64,000 nt of DNA from Sphingobacteriales bacterium (GTDB lineage Bacteria > Bacteroidota > Bacteroidia > Sphingobacteriales > Sphingobacteriaceae), in assembly GCA_004293485.1 (NCBI GenBank), contig RDYW01000032.1, forward strand, positions 33,849 through 97,848, read 5' to 3'. Positions 1 through 8,775 of this stretch are shown piece by piece; the stretch's first letter is position 1, and each line of letters starts with the position of its first letter. A program made the translations under genes and the position numbers. Below the pieces are notes generated by a model, which worked only from the letters and a program-made list of their open reading frames with translations, did no database searches and was not told the DNA's origin.

Positions 1-1500
1 ATTTGATGGTAGGCTTTCATTTTTTAGCCTATCAATAGCGGTAACTACATATTTGTATTTTGCTTTGGGGTTTGCGCTTGTATCTAACCAGCTTAAAGTA
101 GGGGTATAAAAAATAGCTTTAATGTTTTCATTAAATTCTACATCTACCAATTCATCTTCGGCAAAACGGTAAACCACAAAGCCATAGGTTGCTTCTTTAT
201 CAGCAGCTAGTAAGGGCATTTGCCATTTTAGTAATGTACCTTTTGGGGTGTAAACGGCTTGTAAATTAGTAGGCGATTGTGGTGCGATAGAATCGAGCCA
301 AGGCATTATTGGTGGTAGTGCTGGATATTTATAATAAGTATTTTGTAAAGTATCAGCTATGCCCAATGGGTTTTTAATAAGCGATTTAGAGCTAAAAAAT
401 ACACTTCCATGTATGTTTTCGTTTTGCCTAACGTAGGCAATTTGTTTACCTAACTGCGCTGGGTTTCGCCAGCTAGCATCTTTAGTAGCATTTACACGAT
501 AAGCACCATGGCCTATGTACATGTTGCGCCCGTAAGTATTACTGCCCCACCAGTTTACAAGGTTAGCAAATGGTGCAGCCTTTGTTGTAAACGACCAATA
601 CAATTGAGGGTTTAAATAATCAACCCAGCCGTTTTTAATCCACTTGCGTGTGTCGGCATAAATTTCGTAATACGAATCGCCCCCACGCGTATCCGACCCT
701 TCAGCATCCTGTGCTTTATTTTTCCAAATACCAAATGGGCTTACTCCAAATTTTAAATAGCTTTTATGTGCATGTAGGCTGTCGTTTAAGGTATGTATTA
801 GTGTATCAATATTTTGCCTACGCCATTTTTTTATATCCGCAATGCCATTATTATACAAGGTAAACGATTCGGTATCTTTTATGGTTTCGCCTTTAATAGC
901 GTATGGATAAAAATAATCGTCGAAATGTACCCCATCTATATCGTAATTATCTACCACGTTTAATATTATTTTTAAAATATAAGCCCTTACTTCAGGTAAT
1001 CCAGGGTTAAATAATTTTTTACCTTGGTAAGTAAAAAACCAATCGGGCTTTACTTTAGTGATGTGATTGCCCGAAACTTTAGAAACATTGCTATCAAATG
1101 TAGCCCTATAAGGGTTAAACCACGCATGTAATTCAATATTGCGTTTATGGCACTCGGCAATAGCAAAACGTAATGGGTCGTAAAATGGCATAGGGCTTTG
1201 CCCTTGTACGCCACTTAGGTATTGCGACCATGGTTCGTCGCAATTGGGGTAAAAAGCATCGGCTGCTGGCCTTACTTGAAACATAATGGCATTTATACCT
1301 TGTTTTTGGTGCGCATTTAACAATTTTATCCATTCGTTTTTTTGTTGCAAAGAAGATAATCCTTGCTTACTTGGCCAATCGATATTGGCTACTGTAGCTA
1401 CCCAAACGCCCCTAAATTCTCGCTTAAGCGAAAGCGAATCTTGAGCTAACGACGTAAAAAAAGTAATTATGCTAACTAACGTAAAAAAAAAATGTTTCAT
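1..1500 (-). CDS. GHL10-type (DUF187) family 10 glycosylhydrolase, 3' end cut by window
   Basis: Reads from ATG at 1500 through 500 codons without a stop and runs off the left edge. The N-terminus is a signal peptide (about residues 1-20, ending SLAQ), so the protein is exported or surface-bound. It then has REFRGVWVATVANIDWPS at about residue 27, HAWFNPYR, and DGVHFDDYFYPY near residue 190. These are hallmarks of the GHL10/DUF187 TIM-barrel hydrolases, which act on cell-wall or other polysaccharides; the substrate cannot be read from sequence. A second conserved block, KNGWVDYLNPQLYW, lies near residue 300. The last ~80 residues look like a fibronectin-III-type domain and end close to the family's usual length, so little should be missing. 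Confidence 0.9.
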   Translation of the reverse strand, partial: MKHFFFTLVSIITFFTSLAQDSLSLKREFRGVWVATVANIDWPSKQGLSSLQQKNEWIKLLNAHQKQGINAIMFQVRPAADAFYPNCDEPWSQYLSGVQGQSPMPFYDPLRFAIAECHKRNIELHAWFNPYRATFDSNVSKVSGNHITKVKPDWFFTYQGKKLFNPGLPEVRAYILKIILNVVDNYDIDGVHFDDYFYPYAIKGETIKDTESFTLYNNGIADIKKWRRQNIDTLIHTLNDSLHAHKSYLKFGVSPFGIWKNKAQDAEGSDTRGGDSYYEIYADTRKWIKNGWVDYLNPQLYWSFTTKAAPFANLVNWWGSNTYGRNMYIGHGAYRVNATKDASWRNPAQLGKQIAYVRQNENIHGSVFFSSKSLIKNPLGIADTLQNTYYKYPALPPIMPWLDSIAPQSPTNLQAVYTPKGTLLKWQMPLLAADKEATYGFVVYRFAEDELVDVEFNENIKAIFYTPTLSWLDTSANPKAKYKYVVTAIDRLKNESLPSN

Positions 1501-1768
1501 TTATTAACAGATATTTTGGGGTAAAAGTACGCAATAGCACTTAACACAAGTGCGTAAAATATATTTTGTTTAATGTAACTTTTTTGTTACTATTGAAAAA
1601 TATTTTAAATAACCAATAAATACGTACTTATAATGTAATTGCTTTACAAATGTTATACAATTGCTTGCAGAACTATAATAAATGTATAATATTAGCAAAT
1701 AAATTATGTGTACAATAAAGTAACCAAAGCAATAAATATTTTATATTACTAAACTAATCATAAAACAA

Positions 1769-2671
1769 ATGGAAAATCAAGAGCAAAAAAGAAATGATAA
1801 CAACAAAATTTACTTTTTAATAGCGGTAATAGTAGCCTTAATGGGTACCTGTGTTTATTTATTTTTACAAAAAAATAAAACCGAACAGCAAGTAATAACC
1901 ATATCCGATGAACGTACAGCCTTGCAAACCGAGCTCGAAAAACTAGAAACCGAATTGGCAGAAGCAAATAGTGCCAATACAAAAACTACCGAAGAGCTAA
2001 ACAGTAAAGATGAGCAATTACAAACCAAAATTAACGAGCTTAAAAAAGCACTGGCTAATGGCTCGCTTACCAAAAGCCAATTGGCTAAAACACGCAACGA
2101 TTTACAAGTGTTACGAAATTCGGTGGCACAATACACAGCCGACATTGAAGCATTGCAACAACAAAATGCTATTTTAACCGTAGAAAGAGATAGTTTAAAA
2201 ACTACTGTAAACTCGGTATCGAAACAAGCCCAAGACCTTTCGCGTAAAAACGATTCGCTAAACACCCGTGTAAAAGCTGGTGCTGCACTTAAAGGCGTTG
2301 GTATAAGTGTGGCCACTTTAAAAATTAAAAACAGTGGTAAAGAGGTAGATGTAGATAAAGCATCTACAGCCAAAAAACTTAAAATTAGCTTTTCGATACC
2401 TGCAAACCCAATTGCCGAAAAAGGCATGCATGACGTGTATGTGCGCCTTTTAGACCCCGCTGGCAATTTATTAACTGGCGAAAACGGCAGCTTTACCTCA
2501 AATGGTGCAGAATTACAATACACCTACAAAACAGCCATTGATTATACCGGAGATGCCAAAAACTACACTTTAGAATGGACAAATAAGGCTGCATTTGCAC
2601 CAGGCAATTACATTGTTTTGCTTTACGCTGATAATAGCGAACTAGGTAAAGGTACTTTTAGTTTAAGATAA
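1769..2671 (+). CDS. Membrane-anchored coiled-coil protein, function unknown
   Basis: 300 residues. A short charged N-terminus is followed by one membrane segment at about residues 14-33 (IYFLIAVIVALMGTCVYLFL). Residues ~35-180 are rich in E, K, Q, L and A with heptad-like spacing, a long coiled coil. Residues ~185-300 form a compact, beta-rich C-terminal domain (MHDVYVRLLDPAGNLL, GNYIVLLYADNSELGKGTFSLR) that resembles an Ig-like extracytoplasmic domain. I do not recognise the family by name; similar coiled-coil/Ig proteins are common in Bacteroidota. It appears monocistronic and is closed by a strong intrinsic terminator. Expected topology is N-in with the coiled coil in the periplasm. Confidence 0.8.
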   Translation: MENQEQKRNDNNKIYFLIAVIVALMGTCVYLFLQKNKTEQQVITISDERTALQTELEKLETELAEANSANTKTTEELNSKDEQLQTKINELKKALANGSLTKSQLAKTRNDLQVLRNSVAQYTADIEALQQQNAILTVERDSLKTTVNSVSKQAQDLSRKNDSLNTRVKAGAALKGVGISVATLKIKNSGKEVDVDKASTAKKLKISFSIPANPIAEKGMHDVYVRLLDPAGNLLTGENGSFTSNGAELQYTYKTAIDYTGDAKNYTLEWTNKAAFAPGNYIVLLYADNSELGKGTFSLR

Positions 2672-2692
2672 AAATTTTAGTTATTTTTTTAT

Positions 2693-2726
2693 GCAGGGTA
2701 TAAGCAATTATACCCTGCTTTTTTTT
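2693..2726 (+). terminator. Rho-independent terminator of the coiled-coil gene
   Basis: A perfect 10-bp stem (GCAGGGTATA at 2693-2702 with TATACCCTGC at 2709-2718), a 6-nt loop and a run of eight T. It starts 21 nt after the stop codon. Confidence 0.92.
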
Positions 2727-2858
2727 ACCATAAACTTAGTTAATGTAAAAAAATATTAACAAAGAACTGGTTTAATTATTTTATGACATGTTGTTTTTTA
2801 GAATATTATTTTTGATAAGTATTTTATAAAAAATTAGCACATAGGGAATTTGATTTTG

Positions 2859-2866
2859 TATGTTTG
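2859..2866 (+). promoter_or_regulatory. Candidate Bacteroidota -7 box TATGTTTG
   Basis: Exact match to TAnnTTTG, 31 nt upstream of the ATG at 2898. No clear -33 TTTG at the usual spacing, so only the -7 element is supported. It would drive the small-protein/nucleotidyltransferase pair. Confidence 0.5.
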
Positions 2867-2897
2867 ATAACCTTTACAACCTTAAAATTTATTATTT

Positions 2898-3101
2898 ATG
2901 AGTAGCTTTCCTTTTAATCGTACACAATGTAAGGCGCAAACTGCCGCCGAAGCAGCCGACCATAGAATTTATTATCAAAATCTTACCTGGCAAGAAAGAA
3001 TGAAAGTAACTAATTATTTAAATAGTATTGCCTTTAATTATCCCGAAAATAGCCCTCCAAAGCTAGATAGAACAAAATTTAAGGCCAAAGGGCGAGATTA
3101 A
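2898..3101 (+). CDS. Small conserved protein paired with a nucleotidyltransferase
   Basis: 67 residues, soluble, no signal peptide. The core WQERMKVTNYLNSIAFNY followed by PPKLDRTKFK matches, from memory, small hypothetical proteins encoded just before DUF6036-like nucleotidyltransferases in many Bacteroidota. The stop is 4 nt before the next ATG, so the two are almost certainly co-transcribed and translationally linked. It has no recognisable DNA-binding or nuclease motif. A partner or antitoxin-like role is an inference from the two-gene layout only. Confidence 0.75.
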   Translation: MSSFPFNRTQCKAQTAAEAADHRIYYQNLTWQERMKVTNYLNSIAFNYPENSPPKLDRTKFKAKGRD

Positions 3102-3105
3102 TTTT

Positions 3106-3567
3106 ATGAGTAATATTTTTAATAACGACTTTAGGGATTTTATTTATGAGCTAAATAGAGCAAAAGTAAGGTATATTTTAGTGGGAGGTTTTGCTGTAAT
3201 TTTAAACGGTTATTCGCGAAGTACAGGCGATATGGATATTTGGGTAGATAGAACTTTTGAAAATTACGCGAAAATTAAACTCGCCTTCCATAATTTTGGT
3301 ATGCCCGTGTTTGATATGACGGAAGATAATTTTTTAAAACACCCCATATGGGATGTTTTTACTTTTGGAGTACCTCCAAGCGCAATTGATATTATGCTAA
3401 AAGTTAAAGGTTTAGAGTTTAATAATTGTTATGAAAACGCTATAAATTTCGAGGATGATGGGTTATTTATAAAAACACTTTACATCGGCCATCTTTTAGA
3501 AGCTAAAACAGCTGCTGCAAGACCTAAAGATTTAGATGATATAGAAAATTTAAAACGTTTAAATTAA
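3106..3567 (+). CDS. DUF6036-like nucleotidyltransferase-fold protein
   Basis: 153 residues. VRYILVGGFAVILNGYSRST followed by GDMDIWVD carries the minimal nucleotidyltransferase signature: a GG loop followed by a DxD-type acidic pair (D-M-D), with a third acidic residue plausible in SAIDIM. This is the layout of the AbiEii/DUF6036 group, many of which are the enzymatic half of toxin-antitoxin-like pairs that modify tRNA or proteins. The C-terminal EAKTAAARPKDLDDIENL is also typical of that group. It follows its small partner by 4 nt. Activity and target are not deducible; a housekeeping role is possible. Confidence 0.8.
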   Translation: MSNIFNNDFRDFIYELNRAKVRYILVGGFAVILNGYSRSTGDMDIWVDRTFENYAKIKLAFHNFGMPVFDMTEDNFLKHPIWDVFTFGVPPSAIDIMLKVKGLEFNNCYENAINFEDDGLFIKTLYIGHLLEAKTAAARPKDLDDIENLKRLN

Positions 3568-3592
3568 GATCCTAAGTCTTAAAAATATTTTT

Positions 3593-4930
3593 TTGATAAA
3601 AAACACTTTTAAAAACGCTAATAATTATATTTTCATTGCTTTACTAGCTTGGATATTAGGGTACGTTTTATTTTTTTATCACATAACTTCAAGGCAAAAT
3701 ATAACCTATTTATTTTTAATACTTGCTTTACTTTTTGCTACTTATTTTTACGTTTTAGTACATTTAAAAAAATACGAAGAACCAAAAAATAATCTTTTAT
3801 TTTATATATCAATAATTTTTAGATTGCTGCCCTTAGCAAGCATACCCTTTTTAAGCGACGATTTTTACCGCTTTATATGGGATGGACAATTACTTCACCA
3901 GTATATTAACCCTTTTGCTTATACCCCTTTACAAATAATAAATGGGCATAGCGAATGGTTGGCTGCCACGCTGTGGTTTAAAAAGTTAAATTCGCCTCTA
4001 TATTATACAGTTTACCCGCCAGTTAATCAATTTATTTTTTGGTTATCGGGCTTTGCTCCTAAAAATAACTTACATTTTTCGGTAATTATTATGCGGCTTT
4101 GTTTACTTGCTTTTGATATAGGCACCTTAATATTACTTAAAAAATTACTTATTATCAAAAAATTAAAACCCAAACTAGTATATGTATACGCCCTAAACCC
4201 ATTGGTAATTATAGAGTTTGTAGGCAACTTACATTTTGAAGTGGCTATGTTGTTTTTTACATTTTTAGCCGTTTATTTATTGTGCAAACAAAAAAATAAC
4301 TGGTCGGCGGTATCGCTTGGCTTAGCAGTATGCAGCAAATTGTTACCTCTAGTATTTATACCACTTATGGTTAGGCAAATAGGTTGGTTAAAAACTTTAA
4401 AATATGGCTTTATAGTACTGGCTACTGCACTACTTTTATTTTTCCCTTTTATACATAATAAGCAATTATGCTTTAATTTTATTAAAAGTTTACAGTTATA
4501 TTATGGCACATTTGAGTTTAATGGAAGTTTTTACCAACTGTTTAAATATATAGGATGGCTGTATTGGGGTTATAACCCGATAACTTATATCAGCAAAATT
4601 TTGTTTTTTTTAACATTTGTAGGCTTTGTATTTTGTTTTGTAAAATCGAGAAATATTTTTGAGGGTTTGTTTTTTTTGGTTTTTGTGCATTGTATTTTAA
4701 GTGCCATAGTACACCCTTGGTATATATTGCCTTTGGTTGCGTTTAGCCCTTTTATACCATGGCGGTTTGGTGTGGTGTGGAGTGCTTTAATTGGGCTAAG
4801 TTATTTTACTTACAAAGCTGTACCCTATCAAGAGAGTATGTTAGTATTGGGTGTTGAGTATTTTTTACTATTTGCCTTTATATGGTACGAAGTGTATTGT
4901 AAAACAGCTTTCAAAATAGTAAACAAATAA
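3593..4930 (+). CDS. Polytopic GT-C-type glycosyltransferase (mannosyltransferase-like)
   Basis: 445 residues with about ten or more hydrophobic membrane segments. The first large loop holds SDDFYRFIWDGQLLHQYINP followed by FAYTP, the acidic-loop motif of GT-C fold, polyprenyl-phosphate-sugar dependent glycosyltransferases related to DUF2029 and PIG-M/MptA-like proteins. Acceptor and sugar are unknown; roles in surface glycan or glycolipid assembly are usual. The only suitable start is a TTG at 3593 (reads MIKNTFKNANNYIF); no in-frame ATG occurs before the first membrane helix. It lies 25 nt after the nucleotidyltransferase gene on the same strand, which may reflect simple co-orientation. Confidence 0.8.
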   Translation: MIKNTFKNANNYIFIALLAWILGYVLFFYHITSRQNITYLFLILALLFATYFYVLVHLKKYEEPKNNLLFYISIIFRLLPLASIPFLSDDFYRFIWDGQLLHQYINPFAYTPLQIINGHSEWLAATLWFKKLNSPLYYTVYPPVNQFIFWLSGFAPKNNLHFSVIIMRLCLLAFDIGTLILLKKLLIIKKLKPKLVYVYALNPLVIIEFVGNLHFEVAMLFFTFLAVYLLCKQKNNWSAVSLGLAVCSKLLPLVFIPLMVRQIGWLKTLKYGFIVLATALLLFFPFIHNKQLCFNFIKSLQLYYGTFEFNGSFYQLFKYIGWLYWGYNPITYISKILFFLTFVGFVFCFVKSRNIFEGLFFLVFVHCILSAIVHPWYILPLVAFSPFIPWRFGVVWSALIGLSYFTYKAVPYQESMLVLGVEYFLLFAFIWYEVYCKTAFKIVNK

Positions 4931-4999
4931 TTTAACGTTAAATTAGTGAACCGTTAAAGGAATTTTAATTTTGTTTATAAGGCTTATTATACTTTAATT

Positions 5000-5914
5000 T
5001 TACAAGCGTATCCCTCTAAGTAAATCGGCAATGGGCATTCGTTTTTTTCCTTCAAGTTGTATATCTGTAAGTAATATAAAGCCATCGGTGGTGGCATATT
5101 TTAAATACGTTTTACCATCAGTTAAAAAACTTCCAGCCGCAACTGTGGGCTTAGCTATTTCTTTTTCACAGGTAAATATTTTTAAAATTTTATTGTTAAA
5201 GTAAGTGTATGCAGTTGGGAAAGGACTTAAACCACGTATCTGGTTATATGCTTGTGCGGTAGTATTGTTCCAATTTATCAAGCAATTTTCTTTATATAAT
5301 TTAGGGGCGTGTTTTAACTTTTTTGGGTTAATATTATCTTGTACTTTTTCTGTATAATCGCCAAACTCAATAGCTTTTACTGTTTTAACTATAAGTTTTG
5401 CACCTATATACATCAAAGTATCATGCAGTTGCCCTGCGGTGGTATTATCGGCAATAGCCACTGTTTCAGAAAACAAAATATCGCCAGTATCAATTTCGTG
5501 TTTTAACAAAAAAGTAGTAACGCCACTTTGTTTTTCGCCGTTAATAATGGCCCAGTTTATAGGTGCTGCCCCACGGTATTGGGGTAATAATGAACCATGT
5601 AAGTTAATGGTACCTTTAGGTGGCATGGCCCATACCACTTGTGGCAACATCCTAAAAGCTACTACAATTTGCACATCGGCGTTAAGTTGCTTTAATTGAG
5701 CCAAAAAATCGGGGTTTTTTAATTTTTCGGGCTGTAAAACATTTAAATTATTTTGAATGGCAAATTTTTTAACTGCCGATTGGTTTAGCATTTGCCCTCT
5801 GCCTGCAGGCTTATCGGGTGCGGTAATTACTGCTACAATGTTATAATTAGCTTCTAATAATGCTTTTAACGATGCCACGGCAAAATCGGGCGTACCCATA
5901 AATATAATATTCAT
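5000..5914 (-). CDS. fmt: Methionyl-tRNA formyltransferase
   Basis: 304 residues, normal family length. Transfers a formyl group from 10-formyl-THF to Met-tRNA(fMet) for translation initiation in the cytoplasm. The N-terminus MNIIFMGTPDFAVASLKALL is diagnostic, as is NLHGSLLPQYRGAAPINWAI, which holds the catalytic Asn-His and the SLLP loop. The C-terminal domain (about residues 205-304) begins near INWNNTTAQAYNQIRGLSPF. Start ATG at 5914. It is a stand-alone gene here, convergent with the glycosyltransferase and not next to def. Confidence 0.97.
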   Translation of the reverse strand: MNIIFMGTPDFAVASLKALLEANYNIVAVITAPDKPAGRGQMLNQSAVKKFAIQNNLNVLQPEKLKNPDFLAQLKQLNADVQIVVAFRMLPQVVWAMPPKGTINLHGSLLPQYRGAAPINWAIINGEKQSGVTTFLLKHEIDTGDILFSETVAIADNTTAGQLHDTLMYIGAKLIVKTVKAIEFGDYTEKVQDNINPKKLKHAPKLYKENCLINWNNTTAQAYNQIRGLSPFPTAYTYFNNKILKIFTCEKEIAKPTVAAGSFLTDGKTYLKYATTDGFILLTDIQLEGKKRMPIADLLRGIRL

Positions 5915-6034
5915 TTTAAAAAGGTTATAATGTAAACTGTGTTACCATGCCTGCATGCCAAAAAAGTCAAAATTATATCAAAACAAAAGAAACTACTCTG
6001 TATTTTTTGAAATAAATTATACATTTTGTTAAGG

Positions 6035-7288
6035 TTAAGGATATAATAAATATTTTTTTCGTAGGGTTTTATACTTCTTTAATGCTGGTGCCCAGGTAGC
6101 TCGTATTTGTGTTTCGGTTTTACCGCTTTTTATGTGTGCCATAAGGCTTGCGTTACCAGCCAATTTATTAAAAAAAGGGTTAAAAAAGTTTTCCTTTTCG
6201 GGATATTGGTTGTAAATTTTTAGCAGCAAAGCTATATCAAGTTGGTTGCGAGTTCTAATTTTTTCAATGTTATTTTTTCTAAAATCAATACCATAACAAA
6301 CTTGGTTTTCTAAAGGCGGTTTTTTACTCATCCCCTTTATACTTATAGGCATAAAGCTAAAATTGTAGCTATCTTTTAACAATGGATGCCCAATTACCTG
6401 AAACGGAAATAGTGTACCCCTACCCATACTTATACTTGTTCCTTCAAATAAACATAAGCTAGGGTATAAATAAATGGCTAAATTATTGGGTAAATTAGGG
6501 CTAGGTTTTATTGGTAAGGTATAAGGTTTCCAATGGTTATAGTTGGCTATTTTAATCACTTTCAATTTGCATTTTATGCCATTTTTTAACCATTTTTGAC
6601 CATTTACCATCATAGCAAACTCGCCCATGGTAAGCCCGTGTGCTATAGGAATAGGCAGCTGCCCTACCCCACTTTTAAAATCGTTTTCTAAAATTGGGCC
6701 ATCTATAAAATTGGCTATTGGGTTAGGCCTATCGAGCAGTAAAATTGGTACATTAGCATCGGCGCAAGCCTGCATTACTTTAAAAAGCGTGATAGAATAG
6801 GTATAAAACCGGGCACCTACATCTTGTATGTCATACACTAAAATATCTATATTTTTTAAATCCTCTTTTGTGGGGGCTTCTTTAACTCCGTATAATGAAA
6901 TTACAGGGATACCTGTTTTTTCATCGTTGTAATTACCCACTTTTTCGCCCGCATCGGCTATGCCTCTAAAACCATGCTCGGGCCCAAAAATTGTGCTAAT
7001 ATTAATACCTCTATTTTTAAGGGTATCGGGCAAGGTTACGCCTTTAATTTCGGCCGTTTGGTTTACCAATAAGGCAACCCGCTTATTGGTAAGTAGGCCT
7101 ATATATTTTTCGGTTTGATTAGCCCCTGAAATAATCTGGCTTTTTAAATTTGCTACTACACCATTTTTATTTTTCTGTTGTGCACCAGCAAACAAGTGCA
7201 ACAATAAAAAAAAACAAGAAAAAATTATTTTTTTTAGTATTACCAATATTTTATACTGTTTACTAGTTTTAAATTTAAATGATTGCAT
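6035..7288 (-). CDS. namZ: DUF1343 exo-beta-N-acetylmuramidase NamZ-like protein
   Basis: 417 residues from ATG at 7288. The open frame continues upstream to 7693, but that part lies antisense to the permease gene and has no family features. From 7288 the protein opens with a signal peptide (MQSFKFKTSKQYKILVILKK, hydrophobic stretch, ending AGAQQ). Family blocks are RVALLVNQTAEI, IFGPEHGFRGIADAGEKVG, ILVYDIQDVGARFYTY, LLDRPNPI and GRGTLFPFQVIG. NamZ removes N-acetylmuramic acid from the non-reducing ends of peptidoglycan fragments in wall recycling. It is divergent from the next gene with only 31 bp between starts. Confidence 0.93.
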   Translation of the reverse strand: MQSFKFKTSKQYKILVILKKIIFSCFFLLLHLFAGAQQKNKNGVVANLKSQIISGANQTEKYIGLLTNKRVALLVNQTAEIKGVTLPDTLKNRGINISTIFGPEHGFRGIADAGEKVGNYNDEKTGIPVISLYGVKEAPTKEDLKNIDILVYDIQDVGARFYTYSITLFKVMQACADANVPILLLDRPNPIANFIDGPILENDFKSGVGQLPIPIAHGLTMGEFAMMVNGQKWLKNGIKCKLKVIKIANYNHWKPYTLPIKPSPNLPNNLAIYLYPSLCLFEGTSISMGRGTLFPFQVIGHPLLKDSYNFSFMPISIKGMSKKPPLENQVCYGIDFRKNNIEKIRTRNQLDIALLLKIYNQYPEKENFFNPFFNKLAGNASLMAHIKSGKTETQIRATWAPALKKYKTLRKKYLLYP

Positions 7289-7319
7289 ATTTGTAACTAC
7301 AAAATAAACAAAAAACAAT

Positions 7320-8540
7320 TTGAATTTAGCTTTATTTATAGCCAAGCGTATATCTATTGGCTCGAAACGTACTTTTTCGAAGCTCATTGTGCGTATTGCC
7401 GTTTTGGGTATCATGTTAGGTATAATGGTTATGATACTTTCGGTAGCTATTATAAAAGGTTTTAAAGGCGAAATAAGAGAAAAAATAAGAGGCTTTAACG
7501 GCGATATTGCATTGTTAAAGTATGATTTAAATACATCTACCGAAAATTCGCCTTTTATTTTAGAAAAAGCTACTTTACAATTGGTGGCTAAACAAGCTAA
7601 TGTAGTGCATATTGCCCCATTTGGCAACAAGCCAGGCATTATAAAAACCGCAACCGAGGTTGAGGGAGTGGTTTTTAAGGGCATTAATGGCACTTATAAT
7701 CCTGATTATTTATCCTCTATTTTGCTTAAAGGAAGGGCAATAAATTTTAAAAATACAAGCCTAGCGGATAAGGAAATTCTTATATCACAGCTAATGGCGC
7801 AAAAACTTAAGCTAAAAGTGGGCGATGATTTTTTAATGTATTTTATGCAAGAATCTCTGCGAAAGCGAAAATTTAACATCGTTGGCATATACAGCACCGA
7901 TGTAGAAGATGTAGACAAAACCTATATTATAGGAAGCCTTAACGTGGTAAAAAAAATAAATAAATGGCAAAACCAGCAAGTTGGGGGGTACGAAATAAGG
8001 GTAAACGATTTTAATAATTTAGCTACTATTGCACTTGATATAAGCAACTTACTTCCTCCACAAATAAAAATTGTAACCATCAAAGAACTGTACCCTACCT
8101 TATTTGAATGGTTATCGCTATTGGATGTAAACACTAGCGTAATTTTAATATTAATGTTGATAGTAGCTACCATCAATATGATTTCGGCTTTGCTAATTAT
8201 GATATTAGAACGTACCCATATGATAGGCCTATTAAAAGCATTAGGGCAAACCAATTGGGGCTTACGCAAAATATTTTTATACAATGCCTTATTTTTAATT
8301 GGTTTTGGCATTTTACTGGGCAATTTTGCAGGCTTGGGCTTAGCATATTTTCAACAATATTCTCATTTTTTAACTTTAGATGCAGCAACGTATTATATGC
8401 GTTTTGTACCAATCCAAATTAATTGGTTTGATGTGTTACTTATAAATATGGGTACTTTAGTGGTGTGTGTTTGTGTAATGATTGTACCTAGTATGCTGGT
8501 AGGTAATATATCGCCTGTAAAAGCCCTTACTTTTAAATAG
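7320..8540 (+). CDS. FtsX-type ABC transporter permease (LolC/LolE-like)
   Basis: 406 residues. The start is TTG at 7320 (MNLALFIAKRISIGSKRTF), which matches the usual N-terminus of Bacteroidota LolE-like permeases. Topology is one N-terminal membrane segment (~25-50), a large periplasmic domain (~50-265) and three C-terminal segments (~268-395) with ERTHMIGLLKALGQTNWGLR between the first two, the MacB/LolCE layout. Such permeases extract lipoproteins from, or act mechanically across, the inner membrane with a separate ATPase; no ATPase gene is adjacent. The antisense frame of its 5' end is the false extension of namZ. Confidence 0.9.
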   Translation: MNLALFIAKRISIGSKRTFSKLIVRIAVLGIMLGIMVMILSVAIIKGFKGEIREKIRGFNGDIALLKYDLNTSTENSPFILEKATLQLVAKQANVVHIAPFGNKPGIIKTATEVEGVVFKGINGTYNPDYLSSILLKGRAINFKNTSLADKEILISQLMAQKLKLKVGDDFLMYFMQESLRKRKFNIVGIYSTDVEDVDKTYIIGSLNVVKKINKWQNQQVGGYEIRVNDFNNLATIALDISNLLPPQIKIVTIKELYPTLFEWLSLLDVNTSVILILMLIVATINMISALLIMILERTHMIGLLKALGQTNWGLRKIFLYNALFLIGFGILLGNFAGLGLAYFQQYSHFLTLDAATYYMRFVPIQINWFDVLLINMGTLVVCVCVMIVPSMLVGNISPVKALTFK

Positions 8541-8689
8541 TAAAACTTTGTTTACACTTTTATTGCTTTGTTATAATAGCCTTCGTTTAATAGCTTATTG
8601 TAAACGTAATGCTATAAATAAAATAGGCTACCCTTTTAATAATGTGCAAATTGATAATTATTTTTATTTAATAAATACAAAGCTTTTTC

Positions 8690-8728
8690 AAAAAATATAA
8701 AAGGAAGATAACTTTCGCTATCCTCCTT
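8690..8728 (-). terminator. Intrinsic terminator of the T9SS cargo gene
   Basis: Read on the minus strand: AAGGAGGATA, an 8-nt loop, TATCTTCCTT (one G-T wobble/mismatch position), then a T-rich tract. It lies 48-86 nt past the stop of the gene at 8776. Confidence 0.7.
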
Positions 8729-8775
8729 CTCAAATTAACCAAAAGATGAAACAAATATTTTAATTTATTTATTTT

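Noticed and set aside
1855..2523. 222-codon minus-strand frame over the coiled-coil gene
   Set aside because: Mirror of the regular coiled-coil codons; no promoter or family features.
7289..7693. Upstream extension of the namZ reading frame (135 codons)
   Set aside because: It lies antisense to the permease gene, and the signal peptide plus family N-terminus begin at 7288.
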